Assembly (NCBI GenBank): GCA_016702335.1
Contig: JADJEF010000020.1
Location: 434,001 to 498,000 of the forward strand
Source: Rhodocyclaceae bacterium
GTDB lineage: Bacteria; Pseudomonadota; Gammaproteobacteria; Burkholderiales; Rhodocyclaceae
DNA: 64,000 bases
Direction of reading: 5' to 3'
Position 1 is the first letter of the stretch. Each line of letters begins with the position of its first letter. The position numbers and the translations under genes are program-made. The notes under the pieces were generated by a model. The model ran no database searches and was not told the origin of the DNA. It saw only the letters and a program-made list of their open reading frames with translations. Shown here in pieces: positions 40,401-48,131 of the stretch.

Positions 40401-40562
40401 TGTGCCGGCGAGCGTCGCCGTTACGGTCACCATGGGCAAATCCACGTCGGGGAACTGCTGATTTTTCATCCCCTTGAAGCCGAGTACCCCGATGAGGCTC
40501 AGCAGGATGAAAAGCAAGATCGCCGGTAACGGCTGGCGAATCGAGGCCGATGAAACGTTCAT
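37443..40562 (-). CDS. RND efflux permease (HAE1 family)
   Basis: 1039 aa, twelve membrane segments with two large periplasmic loops. Typical segments: TM1 LPAILLFILLSLIGVLGF, PDVDLPMVTVTATLAGTAP, GILVDDAIVEIENIMRHL with the proton-relay Asp pair, EIGLAVIATTFTLIAVFLP, and MIGLIMLMGIATKNSILLVD. Drug or metabolite exporter of the hydrophobe/amphiphile type; substrate unknown. Start overlaps the adaptor stop (ATGA). Operon tetR-adaptor-permease; no outer-membrane factor gene here. Confidence 0.94.
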   Translation of the reverse strand: MNVSSASIRQPLPAILLFILLSLIGVLGFKGMKNQQFPDVDLPMVTVTATLAGTAPAQMETEVARKLENSLATLQGIKHIYTTAAQGTVVVTIEFRLEKPTQEAIDEVRDAVARVRSDLPGALDEPVISRVNLSGTPILTYTVESGTGAMDEEALSWFVDHNVTKALLSVPGVGAVARVGGVTREVGIEVDPVRMLSLGVTAGDISRTLRAVQQDAPGGRADVGGIEQSVRTLGTVTDVQGLAALEIPLSDGRRVRLDQIARVNDGVAEKRSAALLDGKPVVGFEIVRSRGAGEVQVMHAVHAKLDALKAEHPDIALTEAFNFVDPVVENFEGSMWLLVEGAILAVIVVWLFLRDWRATFVSATALPLSIIPTFGAMYLMGFSLNVVTTLSISLVVGILVDDAIVEIENIMRHLRMGKTPYQAAMEAADEIGLAVIATTFTLIAVFLPTAFMDGVSGKFFVQFGWTAAVAVFTSLVVARMLTPMMAAYILKPPRHDSEAEPSWMPRYLSWVEFCIKHRWRTTVAATVFFFGSFALVPLLGTGFIPPDDLSQTQVYLSLAPGSTFKESYEIAEQAREIVRKNPNVRMVYTAIGGGRSGADPFAPSAGDEVRKSTLTINLIARSERKGVTKQQVERELRQALAVLPGVQVKVGFGGSAEKYVLVLASEDGDLLSQTAQQVERDLRTSPVMGDVGNIWTTASLTRPELVVRPDPARAALQGVTTEAIADALRIATAGDYNAALPKLNLTKRQIPIVVRLPPEARQDVALLAQLPVMGAAGPMPLGNVVDLEFASGPTEIFRYDRLRNVNFEIELNGVPLGEVEQRLKQLPSLKQLPAGVSQAVVGDAEAMGELFASFALAMGTGVLCIYMVLVLLFRDFVQPMTILVALVLSIPGAFLALFVTGTAISMPSMIGLIMLMGIATKNSILLVDYVIIARREHSGDSHFSRYDALVDACRKRARPIIMTTVAMGAGMLPIAIGLGNDPSFRAPMAIVVIGGLITSTFLSLLVIPVVFTFVDDGVQALTSGVRRYRERQTASASPR

Positions 40563-41677
40563 TTGGCCCCCGCCTCGACACGCACGGTGTCACCATCGGA
40601 CAGGAAGCCCGCCCCGGTCGCCACCACCTGCGCCTGCGGGGTCAAACCGGCAAGGACCGCCACCCTGTCTGCCTGCCGGCGACCGATGTCCACCTTGCTC
40701 ATGCGTACTTTCGCCGTCCCGCCAGCGCCGACTTGCGGACCGTCGATCAGAAACAGGTAGGCGAAGCCATCACGCAAGACGAGCGCCGACTGTGGCACCG
40801 TCAAGGCATCAACCCGACCCAGTTCAATCTCGCCGCGCACGAACATCCCGGCGCGCGCTGCCAGCGGGTCCGTGGCCTTGCCAGCCGAAGGCTGAAGATC
40901 AACGAACACAATGCCATTGCGGGTGCGTGGATCAATACTCGGCGACACGGTTCGCACTTTGCCACTCATCACCTCACCGGCGATCGTACGCACCTGCGCC
41001 ACCATTCCTGTGCGCACCTTTGCCAGCATGGCTTCCGGCACCTCGGCGCGCCACTCCAGTCGCGACTGCCTGATCAGCCGAAACAATTCCTCCCCCTGCG
41101 CCGTCAAGGAACCGAGGGTCGCCCTGCGGGCCGAAATCACCCCATCGTCCGGGGCCACAATGCGGGTTTGCGCCAGACGTACTTTGGCACCCTGCACCGC
41201 CGCCTGAGCCGAGGCCCGACGCGCCAGCGCTGTTGCCTGCGCGGTTTCGTACTGCACGCCCTGCTGCGGGCTGTAAAAGCCTTTCTCGCGCAGATTTTTG
41301 GCGCGCTCGGCGTTCGCTTTCGCTTCCAGCAACAGCGCGTCAGCCTCGGCTAGCGCGGCTTCTGCCTGCGCCAACTCGGCAGCGATGCCCTCATCGGCGA
41401 TACGAGCCAGCAGCGCCCCCTTGCGTACGACATCGCCCACCTGTGCGCGCACCTCGACAATGCGTTGCTGACCCACTTCGCTGCCAATCACCGATTCCTG
41501 CCACGCCGCCACCTCGCCAGAAATCGGCAGGGTCTGCGGCCAGCTTTCCTTGAGCGGAGTCACAGGAGCGACCGTCAAGGCAGTTTTCTGAGTCTCGGCA
41601 GCGCTCGCTGGCACAGTGAGCAGCGCCAGAGCGAGAGCGCAGCTGCTGATAATTTGACTTAAGGGGATGTTTGTCAT
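40559..41677 (-). CDS. RND periplasmic adaptor (membrane fusion protein)
   Basis: 372 aa with N-terminal signal/anchor (SSCALALALLTVPASAAE). Lipoyl half-motifs (GEVAAWQESVIGSEVGQQ, VRKGALLARIAD) flank a short alpha hairpin rich in Ala/Glu; a beta barrel follows. Dispersed repeat copy 12 encodes GPQVGAGGTAKV in the membrane-proximal domain, between FAYLFLID and RMSKVDIGRRQ. Coupled by ATGA to tetR upstream and to the permease downstream. Confidence 0.92.
   Translation of the reverse strand: MTNIPLSQIISSCALALALLTVPASAAETQKTALTVAPVTPLKESWPQTLPISGEVAAWQESVIGSEVGQQRIVEVRAQVGDVVRKGALLARIADEGIAAELAQAEAALAEADALLLEAKANAERAKNLREKGFYSPQQGVQYETAQATALARRASAQAAVQGAKVRLAQTRIVAPDDGVISARRATLGSLTAQGEELFRLIRQSRLEWRAEVPEAMLAKVRTGMVAQVRTIAGEVMSGKVRTVSPSIDPRTRNGIVFVDLQPSAGKATDPLAARAGMFVRGEIELGRVDALTVPQSALVLRDGFAYLFLIDGPQVGAGGTAKVRMSKVDIGRRQADRVAVLAGLTPQAQVVATGAGFLSDGDTVRVEAGAK
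40710..40739 (-). repeat. 30-bp dispersed repeat, copy 12 (in the RND adaptor)
   Basis: Variable stretch CGGG, terminal A. Read as PQVGAGGTAK in a loop of the membrane-proximal domain. Confidence 0.92.
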
Positions 41678-42294
41678 GATTTCTCCAACGTTCTGGATGT
41701 GGCTTTTTGCCCGGACGCTTCGTTGGCCGGTGCCGATAGGGTAGGCATTTCACTGGCACGAGCAAAGTCCAGCAAGCGCTCCTTGATGTGGTGCTGTTGC
41801 TCGGGACTGGGCACCGGCAAGCCGATCAGGGTCGTCAGCCAAAGACCATCGACGGCCAAACGGGCTATGTGGGCATCGGCTACCGGCAAACCATCAGATT
41901 CCAGCGCACGTATCCACACGTTGTATTGTGCACGCAAAGGGGCGAGCAACTCCGGGTTAAGTACGATGGCAGCAATGAGACAAGACGCCACCACGAGATC
42001 CGCCTCTTGATCGGCGCACGTTGCGCGCACGAAGGAGCGTGTCCAAGCGCCAGGGGGGGCCGGGTCGAGCGCCATGGCCTCAACGCGTGCCGTTTCAAAT
42101 TTGTGCGTCATGCGTTCGACCATACCGGCGATGAGCAGCTCTTTGCTGGCGTAGTGGTACAACAAACCACCTTTGCTGGTGCCGGCTTCCGCCGCAACGG
42201 CCTCCAGGGTGAAAGCGCCATAGCCCTCACGCGAGGCAACACGTCCGGCCGCATCAAGAAGACGCTCCCGCGTCAGGTCTGACTTCTTTGACAT
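41674..42294 (-). CDS. TetR-family repressor
   Basis: 206 aa, start at MSKKSDLTRERLLDAAGRVA. The N-terminal HTH reads FTLEAVAAEAGTSKGGLLYH followed by YASKELLIAGMVE. The C-terminal ligand domain is of the TetR_C type with LTTLIGLPVPSPEQQHH. First gene of the efflux operon, so it probably represses its own transcription until an inducer binds. Confidence 0.9.
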   Translation of the reverse strand: MSKKSDLTRERLLDAAGRVASREGYGAFTLEAVAAEAGTSKGGLLYHYASKELLIAGMVERMTHKFETARVEAMALDPAPPGAWTRSFVRATCADQEADLVVASCLIAAIVLNPELLAPLRAQYNVWIRALESDGLPVADAHIARLAVDGLWLTTLIGLPVPSPEQQHHIKERLLDFARASEMPTLSAPANEASGQKATSRTLEKS

Positions 42295-42305
42295 GAAATA
42301 ACTAT

Positions 42306-42319
42306 ACCGGCCAGACGGT
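42306..42319. promoter_or_regulatory. Possible TetR operator
   Basis: ACCG-GCCAGA-CGGT, a short dyad 12 bp upstream of the tetR start codon, where an autoregulatory operator would be expected. Short and unproven. Confidence 0.3.
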
Positions 42320-42357
42320 TTTCTGTCCACGCGCGTCCCGATCAGGTGCCTGTCAGC

Positions 42358-42936
42358 TCACTTCTCCAGCGCACCGCTATTGGCACGCACCGCGCAGATG
42401 CGTTGCATCATCGCCAGACGGGGATGGCGCACCTGCCCCTGCTCGAACGCGACGATACGCATCCGGTTACGCACCAGATCAAGCAACTCATTCGTACGCA
42501 GGAGAAAGGCCGGGTTACTGGGCTTTCCGAATTGCTCGTTGCCCACCATGAAGGTTTCGTAAATCAATACGCCGCCTTGCTCGACCACCTTGACGATCTG
42601 GGGCAACAGGGGGCGCCAAAGGTAATTGGTGACCACCACGGCGTCAAACACTTCCGCGTAATACGGCCAGGGGCCGCCCTCGATGTCAGCCTGACGCACA
42701 GTCACCCCAGGGCAATCAGCCAGCGCCGCCAGGGCCTCGGGATCGCGATCCAGCGCCTCGACCTGAAAACCCAGCCCGGCGAGAAGGCGTGCGTGCCGCC
42801 CATAACCACAGGCTAGATCAAGTACGCGTCCGCCTTCAGGAATGAGCGACGCAAAGCGCTGAACCCACGCAGAGGCGTCGTCAGCCGGGGCGGATGAGCA
42901 AACAAGCACTGAATTTTCTCCAAGGTTTTGCCGCAC
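42358..42936 (-). CDS. Class I SAM-dependent methyltransferase
   Basis: 192 aa. SAM-binding motif I VLDLACGYGRHARLLAG, acidic end of strand 2 (VEALDRDPEALAAL), motif II region FDAVVVTNYLWRPL. TehB/UbiE-like fold; substrate unknown. Monocistronic, between tetR and the cyclase gene. Confidence 0.85.
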   Translation of the reverse strand: MRQNLGENSVLVCSSAPADDASAWVQRFASLIPEGGRVLDLACGYGRHARLLAGLGFQVEALDRDPEALAALADCPGVTVRQADIEGGPWPYYAEVFDAVVVTNYLWRPLLPQIVKVVEQGGVLIYETFMVGNEQFGKPSNPAFLLRTNELLDLVRNRMRIVAFEQGQVRHPRLAMMQRICAVRANSGALEK

Positions 42937-43011
42937 TCTAGCGCACGGCCCTCACTCCATTTCCCTGTTTTTGCAATGGGTGATGCCGGGTCGGGTATGA
43001 TTTTGACCTAA

Positions 43012-44382
43012 ATGGACAAGCTGCCCTTTTCTCCCGTCAAGAGACCCCCTCACGACCCGTTGAACGAGGTAGCGGGCGTACGCCGGGATTTTCTCTCCGA
43101 TACCGAGATTGCCTATGGGCGATTTGTCCCGCATCGCTTCCTGCAACTGCTTGGCCTCAACGATATCCGCGAAGTCGAATTGGGCATGCAGGTCGAGCGC
43201 AAGATGACGGTGCTGTTTTCCGATATCCGTGAATTCACTTCGCTGTCCGAGGAAATGAGTCCGCAGGAAAACTTCAATTTTCTGAATTCGTATCTGCTGC
43301 AGATGGAACCGGTCATCGCAGCCCATGGCGGCATGATCGACAAGTACATCGGCGATGGCATCATGGCGTTGTTCCCCGACTCGCCGGACGAGGCGCTGCG
43401 CGGTGCCCTGGCCATGCTGGCCAAGCTTGACGAGTACAACACCGGACGCGAGCGCGCCGGCTATCGGCCGATCCGCATTGGCATCGGCATTAATACCGGC
43501 ATCGTGATTCTGGGTACCGTCGGCGGCTTCGGGCGCATGGACGGCACGGTCATCGGCGACGCAGTGAATCTGGCGGCACGTCTGGAGCGCCTGACCAAGG
43601 AATACAAGGTGCCGCTGCTGATCAGCGAGTACACCCTCTACAGCCTTGAAAATCCCGAGCCCTACTCGATCCGCTTTCTCGACCGCACACGCATTCGCGG
43701 CAAGCAGGACAATCAGTCGGTGTTCGAGGTCTTCGACGCCGATCCGCCACAGATGCGTATCGCCAAGCGCGAGACCAGAAAGCAATTCGAACAAGCCATT
43801 GCCTATTTCCATCTCGACGATCTGATCGAAGCGACCGAGCAACTTATCACCCTGCGTCAGGCGGCCCCCGACGATGGCGCGCTATCGGTATACCTCGAAC
43901 GCTGTACCGGCATCGAGGCGCAACTACGCATGGGTGGCGGACAAGGTGTTGAACTTTCCGCCGAGTGGCGCAAGGAACTGTGCATTGGCGTCGAACGTGT
44001 AGATAAGGCGCACGAGAACTTGCTCACCGACATGAATGCCCTGACGCGCGCGATCCAGGTCAGCAACTTCAACCTGACTCCACCCTTGCTGGCCCAGATT
44101 CAATTTTCAGCCGCCGCTGCCTTCACCATCGAAGAGGAAATGATGCATGAGACGGGCTACCCATTCATCGTGCTGCACGCCCGGCAGCACCAGCGCTTCT
44201 TCGAGTTCTTTGCCGAATTGCGCGCCGAGATCGAGGGCGGGAAAGAAAACACCCGTTACCTTGCTTTTCGCATCAAGCGCCTTCTGACCGACTGGCTGAT
44301 CAACCATATTCTCAATGCCGACCGACATTTCGGATTTGCTATTCACAAGCGCTCCGGGCAATCGCCGCCGCCGCAACAGTAA
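43012..44382 (+). CDS. Class III nucleotide cyclase fused to hemerythrin
   Basis: 456 aa, cytoplasmic, no membrane segment. Residues ~60-240 form a class III cyclase: VLFSDIREFTSLSE and YIGDGIMALFPD with the two metal Asps, then INTGIVILGTVGG and GDAVNLAARLERLTK. Residues ~325-445 form a bacteriohemerythrin-like four-helix domain with di-iron ligands in VDKAHENL, EEEMMHETGYP, VLHARQHQRFF and WLINHILNADRHF. Probably a cAMP- or cGMP-forming enzyme tuned by oxygen or redox state, with the sensor at the C-terminus. The domain order is unusual. Confidence 0.87.
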   Translation: MDKLPFSPVKRPPHDPLNEVAGVRRDFLSDTEIAYGRFVPHRFLQLLGLNDIREVELGMQVERKMTVLFSDIREFTSLSEEMSPQENFNFLNSYLLQMEPVIAAHGGMIDKYIGDGIMALFPDSPDEALRGALAMLAKLDEYNTGRERAGYRPIRIGIGINTGIVILGTVGGFGRMDGTVIGDAVNLAARLERLTKEYKVPLLISEYTLYSLENPEPYSIRFLDRTRIRGKQDNQSVFEVFDADPPQMRIAKRETRKQFEQAIAYFHLDDLIEATEQLITLRQAAPDDGALSVYLERCTGIEAQLRMGGGQGVELSAEWRKELCIGVERVDKAHENLLTDMNALTRAIQVSNFNLTPPLLAQIQFSAAAAFTIEEEMMHETGYPFIVLHARQHQRFFEFFAELRAEIEGGKENTRYLAFRIKRLLTDWLINHILNADRHFGFAIHKRSGQSPPPQQ

Positions 44383-44400
44383 GCGTACGCCTCACTGCTC

Positions 44401-47106
44401 ATGGACACTGATCGGCACTACCTTTCTGCGCTCTTCGAGCCAGCCTCTATCGCCATAATCGGGGCTTCAGAGAAGGAGGGCTCCATCGGTCGGCGTATCA
44501 CGCGCAATCTTCTTCACTCAGGATATTCAGGCGAGCTCCATCTGGTCAATCGACGGCATGCCAAGATCTTCGATTACGCCACGCACAAAAGCCCGGCGGA
44601 ACTACCTTCGCGCGTGGAGTTGGCCATCATATGCACGGCCTCAGATAACGTTCTTGACACCGTAGCGGCCTGCGCAAAGGCCGGAGTTCGCAGCGCGATT
44701 GTGCTCACTGCCGGCTACGCGCAAATCGGCGCTGGCGTGACGGCGATGCACCGCGAGATCGGTGAAATAGCCCGCCGCCATGGCATGCGAGTGCTCGGAC
44801 CAGACAGCCTGGGCTTTCTGCGCCCGGCGGCCAAGATCAATGCCACCCAACTCGGCGCACCGACAGTGCTGGGCTCGGTCGCCCTGATCTCGCAGTCGTC
44901 GGGCCTGTTCAGCGCCGCGCTTGACTGGGGCGCCACCTCGTCGATGGGTTGCTCACTGGCGGTGTCCATGGGCACCGAGTGCGATGTCGACTTTGGCGAA
45001 GTGCTTGATTACCTGGTTTCCGACCACCGCACTGAAAGCATCTTTCTTTTCATCGAAAGCATCAAGAACGCGCGCCGTTTCATGAGTGCACTGCGCGCCG
45101 CTGCCCGCTGCAAGCCGGTACTCTTGATCAAGATCGGCCGCAACGCCACCACCGCGCGGGCTAGGCTGACTCAACGGCACAACGCGTTGGGTGCCGATGA
45201 CGTCTTTGATGCCGCACTGCGCCGCGCCGGTGTCGTGCGTGTCGATACGCTGGCGCAAATGCAGGCCGCCGCCGTAGCGCTGTTCTCGCGCTTTCGTCCG
45301 CGCGGCAATCGACTGGCGGTCATCGTCAATGGTAGCGGGCCGGGCATCATGGCGCTCGACCGTGCCAGCGACCTGCACATCCCCATGGCGCAATTGTTGC
45401 CAGAAACGCTCAGCAAACTGGCGCGCGAACTCCCCGTGCATTGGCTGCCAGAAAATCCGATCGATATCTTCAGTGACGCCGATCCGGCGCGCTATGCCAC
45501 GGCGATCGCCGCCTGTCTTGCCGACAGCCGTGTCGATGGCCTGATGGTTGTCGTTGCCCCGCATGCGCAGACCGACGCGTTAGCCATCGCACAAGATCTG
45601 GCTGATGCGAGCACCAATTCAGACAAGCCCATTCTGGCTTGCTGGCTGGGCGGTCATCGCTTGCATTCCGCCATCGAGGCACTGCATGCTGCCGGCATAC
45701 CCACCTTCCGCACCCCGGAGCCCGCAGTGGAGTTGTTCTCGCATTTGTCGGCCTATTACCGTGCGCAGCAACTGCTCATGCAAACCGCTGCGGCCACCTC
45801 GGAAAAGCAGCCCTCCCGACTGGAGTCGGCACAATTGGTGATCGAGAATGCCCTGCACGAGGGCCGCCAGTCACTTTCCAGCATGGAAGCAAAAGCGGTG
45901 CTGGCGGCATTTCGCATTCCGATTGCGCAAACGGTGGTGGCTCGCTCAGCCACCGAAGCCATGGTTCTTGCTGAGGAGATTGGCCTGCCGGTGGTAATGA
46001 AAATCAGCTCACCGGATATCCGGCAAAAGACTGACTGCGGCGGCGTACGACTCAATCTGACCGATCTGGCCACGATACGCGACAGCTATGCCGCCATGAT
46101 CAAGGAAGTCAAGCGCTGTCGGCCCGATGCCACCATAGAAGGTATCTCGATTGAACCGATGGTACAAAAGGAGCATGGCCGCGAATTGATGATTGGTATG
46201 TTCTGTGACCCGGTTTTCGGTCCCACCATCAGCTTCGGTCTGGGCGGTGCCGAAGGCGAGGTGGATGGCCGCGGTGAGCGCAATGAACGTGCAGTGGCCC
46301 TGCCCCCGCTCAACCCCTTCCTGGTCGCCGACATGCTGCGCTCCAGCCGCATCAGTACGCGTCTCGGCGAGTTTCGCAAGATGCCCCCGGTCAGTATGGA
46401 CGCGCTCCAAATCGTGCTGCTGCGCATCTCGGAGCTGGTCTGCGAGCTACCCTGGATCAAGTCATTGTCGATCAATCCCCTGATCATCGACGAGCACGGT
46501 GCCATCGCTGTCGATTCTCATATCGATATCGCCATTCCACCCCCTGGCTTCGGGCGCTATGACCATGTGGCGATTCACCCCTATCCGGCCCATTTGGTGA
46601 GCCATTTCGCGACACCCGACGGTGAAAGTATTACGTTACGGCCGATTCGCCCGGAAGATGCCGCCATGGAGCAGGCCTTTGTGCAGAAGCTGTCACCCAA
46701 TTCGCGCTACCTGCGCTTCATGAATACCATCCGCGAACTTTCGCCCATGCAACTCGTGCGCCTGACCCAGATCGACTATGACCGGGAACTGGCATTTGTC
46801 GCGATACTCGACCACAGCACGCCTGTGACGGAAATTGGCGTTGCCCGCTACGTCACCAACCCTGACGGGCAGTCTTGTGAATTTGCCATCGTGATCGCCG
46901 ATGCGTGGCAAGGCAAAGGTCTGGCCCGACGCCTGATGACCCAGCTTATTGAAGCCGCACGCGACCGGGGGCTGAAGTTCATGACCGGTGATTTTCTGTG
47001 TGAGAACTCCCGCATGATCCGCTTTGCACAAAGTTTTGGTTTTGAAATTGGTGCGCATCCCGACGACGGCACCCTGATGCACGGCGTATTGCCACTCACC
47101 GATTGA
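44401..47106 (+). CDS. Pat-like protein: NDP-forming acyl-CoA synthetase domains + GNAT acetyltransferase
   Basis: 901 aa. N-terminal CoA-binding domain (SIAIIGASEKEGSIGRRITR), a ligase-CoA region (LISQSSGLFSAALDWG), an ATP-grasp domain (about 475-700, EIGLPVVMKISSPDIRQKTD, GVRLNLTD) and a C-terminal GNAT domain (about 735-895, ITLRPIRPEDAAMEQAF, EFAIVIADAWQGKGLARRLM). This layout is that of the protein lysine acetyltransferase Pat/PatZ that controls acetyl-CoA synthetase. A degenerate dispersed repeat gives YAQIGAGVTAM in the first domain. It starts 18 bp after the cyclase gene, hinting at cyclic-nucleotide-linked control. Confidence 0.88.
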   Translation: MDTDRHYLSALFEPASIAIIGASEKEGSIGRRITRNLLHSGYSGELHLVNRRHAKIFDYATHKSPAELPSRVELAIICTASDNVLDTVAACAKAGVRSAIVLTAGYAQIGAGVTAMHREIGEIARRHGMRVLGPDSLGFLRPAAKINATQLGAPTVLGSVALISQSSGLFSAALDWGATSSMGCSLAVSMGTECDVDFGEVLDYLVSDHRTESIFLFIESIKNARRFMSALRAAARCKPVLLIKIGRNATTARARLTQRHNALGADDVFDAALRRAGVVRVDTLAQMQAAAVALFSRFRPRGNRLAVIVNGSGPGIMALDRASDLHIPMAQLLPETLSKLARELPVHWLPENPIDIFSDADPARYATAIAACLADSRVDGLMVVVAPHAQTDALAIAQDLADASTNSDKPILACWLGGHRLHSAIEALHAAGIPTFRTPEPAVELFSHLSAYYRAQQLLMQTAAATSEKQPSRLESAQLVIENALHEGRQSLSSMEAKAVLAAFRIPIAQTVVARSATEAMVLAEEIGLPVVMKISSPDIRQKTDCGGVRLNLTDLATIRDSYAAMIKEVKRCRPDATIEGISIEPMVQKEHGRELMIGMFCDPVFGPTISFGLGGAEGEVDGRGERNERAVALPPLNPFLVADMLRSSRISTRLGEFRKMPPVSMDALQIVLLRISELVCELPWIKSLSINPLIIDEHGAIAVDSHIDIAIPPPGFGRYDHVAIHPYPAHLVSHFATPDGESITLRPIRPEDAAMEQAFVQKLSPNSRYLRFMNTIRELSPMQLVRLTQIDYDRELAFVAILDHSTPVTEIGVARYVTNPDGQSCEFAIVIADAWQGKGLARRLMTQLIEAARDRGLKFMTGDFLCENSRMIRFAQSFGFEIGAHPDDGTLMHGVLPLTD
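44718..44747 (+). repeat. 30-bp dispersed repeat, copy 13 (degenerate, in the Pat-like gene)
   Basis: CGCGCAAATCGGCGCTGG then CGTG and ACGGCGAT: the core has one mismatch (AAATC for AAGTC) and the 5' flank differs. It reads QIGAGVTAM in the common QVGAG frame. Pat proteins may have natural similarity here, so it is the least certain copy. Confidence 0.6.
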
Positions 47107-47253
47107 AATGACTTGAAAGAGTGTTGTAGCGCCGGTTTTCTTGACTCGAATGAGCGGTACTGAAGCTTACGAATTCACCAGCGGCCATCCCGCGCAATGC
47201 AGGCATAATCTATCGGTCCGCCGAAAACTTTTGGAACCCATCTTCAGCCCGTC

Positions 47254-47541
47254 ATGCAGCAAACACAGTTCGAAAGCTTTGTGATTATCGGCGTCACCAA
47301 CGAGGGGCGTAGTTTTCGTCCCAGCGACTGGGCTGAGCGACTTTGCGGCGTCATGTCGGTATATGGGGCAAAAAGCCGTATGGCCTACTCGCCCTACGCC
47401 CAGCCAGGTCATATCGAGCGGGACAAGTGCGTTTTCGTGGATGCACGCATCCGTGATATCGAGCCCCTGGCCTACAACTTTCTAGTGCACTTTGCTCGCG
47501 ACAACAACCTGAAAGTTAGCGACTGGGATCCGTCGAAGTAG
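47254..47541 (+). CDS. DUF3579 family protein
   Basis: 95 aa: FVIIGVTNEGRSFRPSDWAE, MAYSPYAQPGHIERDKCVFV, IEPLAYNFLVHFARDN. A short family found in betaproteobacteria, often near phage/pilus or translation genes, without known function. No signal or membrane segment. Followed by the strong terminator at 47621. Confidence 0.85.
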   Translation: MQQTQFESFVIIGVTNEGRSFRPSDWAERLCGVMSVYGAKSRMAYSPYAQPGHIERDKCVFVDARIRDIEPLAYNFLVHFARDNNLKVSDWDPSK

Positions 47542-47620
47542 TCGCCAGGATTCGTGCGCAGGTGAGAACCACTTGGCCCAGGGGCAAAAGGCATCAGTGA
47601 CTGACTGACGGTTGACCCCC

Positions 47621-47668
47621 AAGATAAAAAAGGCCCGCCCTCTGACGAGGGCGGGCCTTTTTTATCTT
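47621..47668. terminator. Strong bidirectional terminator
   Basis: A 22-bp perfect stem, from AAGATAAAAAAGGCCCGCCC at 47621 to its complement ending at 47668, with a TGAC loop and A/T runs built into both arms. It serves DUF3579 on the plus strand and rpsT on the minus strand. Confidence 0.93.
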
Positions 47669-47726
47669 GAACGGCAAACCTACTGCCAGCTATCGCATCG
47701 CCGGCATCGCAACCGACGGAGGGCGC

Positions 47727-47987
47727 TTACAGACCCTTGATCGCCGCCGACAGACGGCTTTTGTGACGCGAGGCCGCGTTTTTGTGAATGATTTTCTTAT
47801 CCGATATCGAGTCGATGATGCTCTGCGAATCCTTAAACACAGCCGCCGCCGCCGCTTTATCGCCGGTGCCGATTGCTTTGCGCACTTTCTTGATAGCGGT
47901 ACGCAACTCCGAACGAAGACTCATGTTGTGCTCGCGGGCGTCACTGGCTTGACGGGCGCGTTTGCGTGCTTGGGCAGTATTTGCCAT
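47727..47987 (-). CDS. rpsT: 30S ribosomal protein S20
   Basis: 86 aa from MANTAQARKRARQASDAREH, with LRTAIKKVRKAI and KKIIHKNAASRHKSRLSAAI, the full S20 pattern. Binds the 5' domain of 16S rRNA. Divergent from murJ, an arrangement common in proteobacteria. Confidence 0.97.
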   Translation of the reverse strand: MANTAQARKRARQASDAREHNMSLRSELRTAIKKVRKAIGTGDKAAAAAVFKDSQSIIDSISDKKIIHKNAASRHKSRLSAAIKGL

Positions 47988-48131
47988 GGAAACCTTCCGG
48001 AAAAAATCGGGTAGTAAATCGAGGGAAACTCTCCGGCAGCCGCGATTGAAACTTAAGGCCAACGGGAAAGGGCGCGATTATAGATAGCTAACCAGCGCTT
48101 TGCAAGCCCGGTTTGTCGCTAGCATTGTTGC

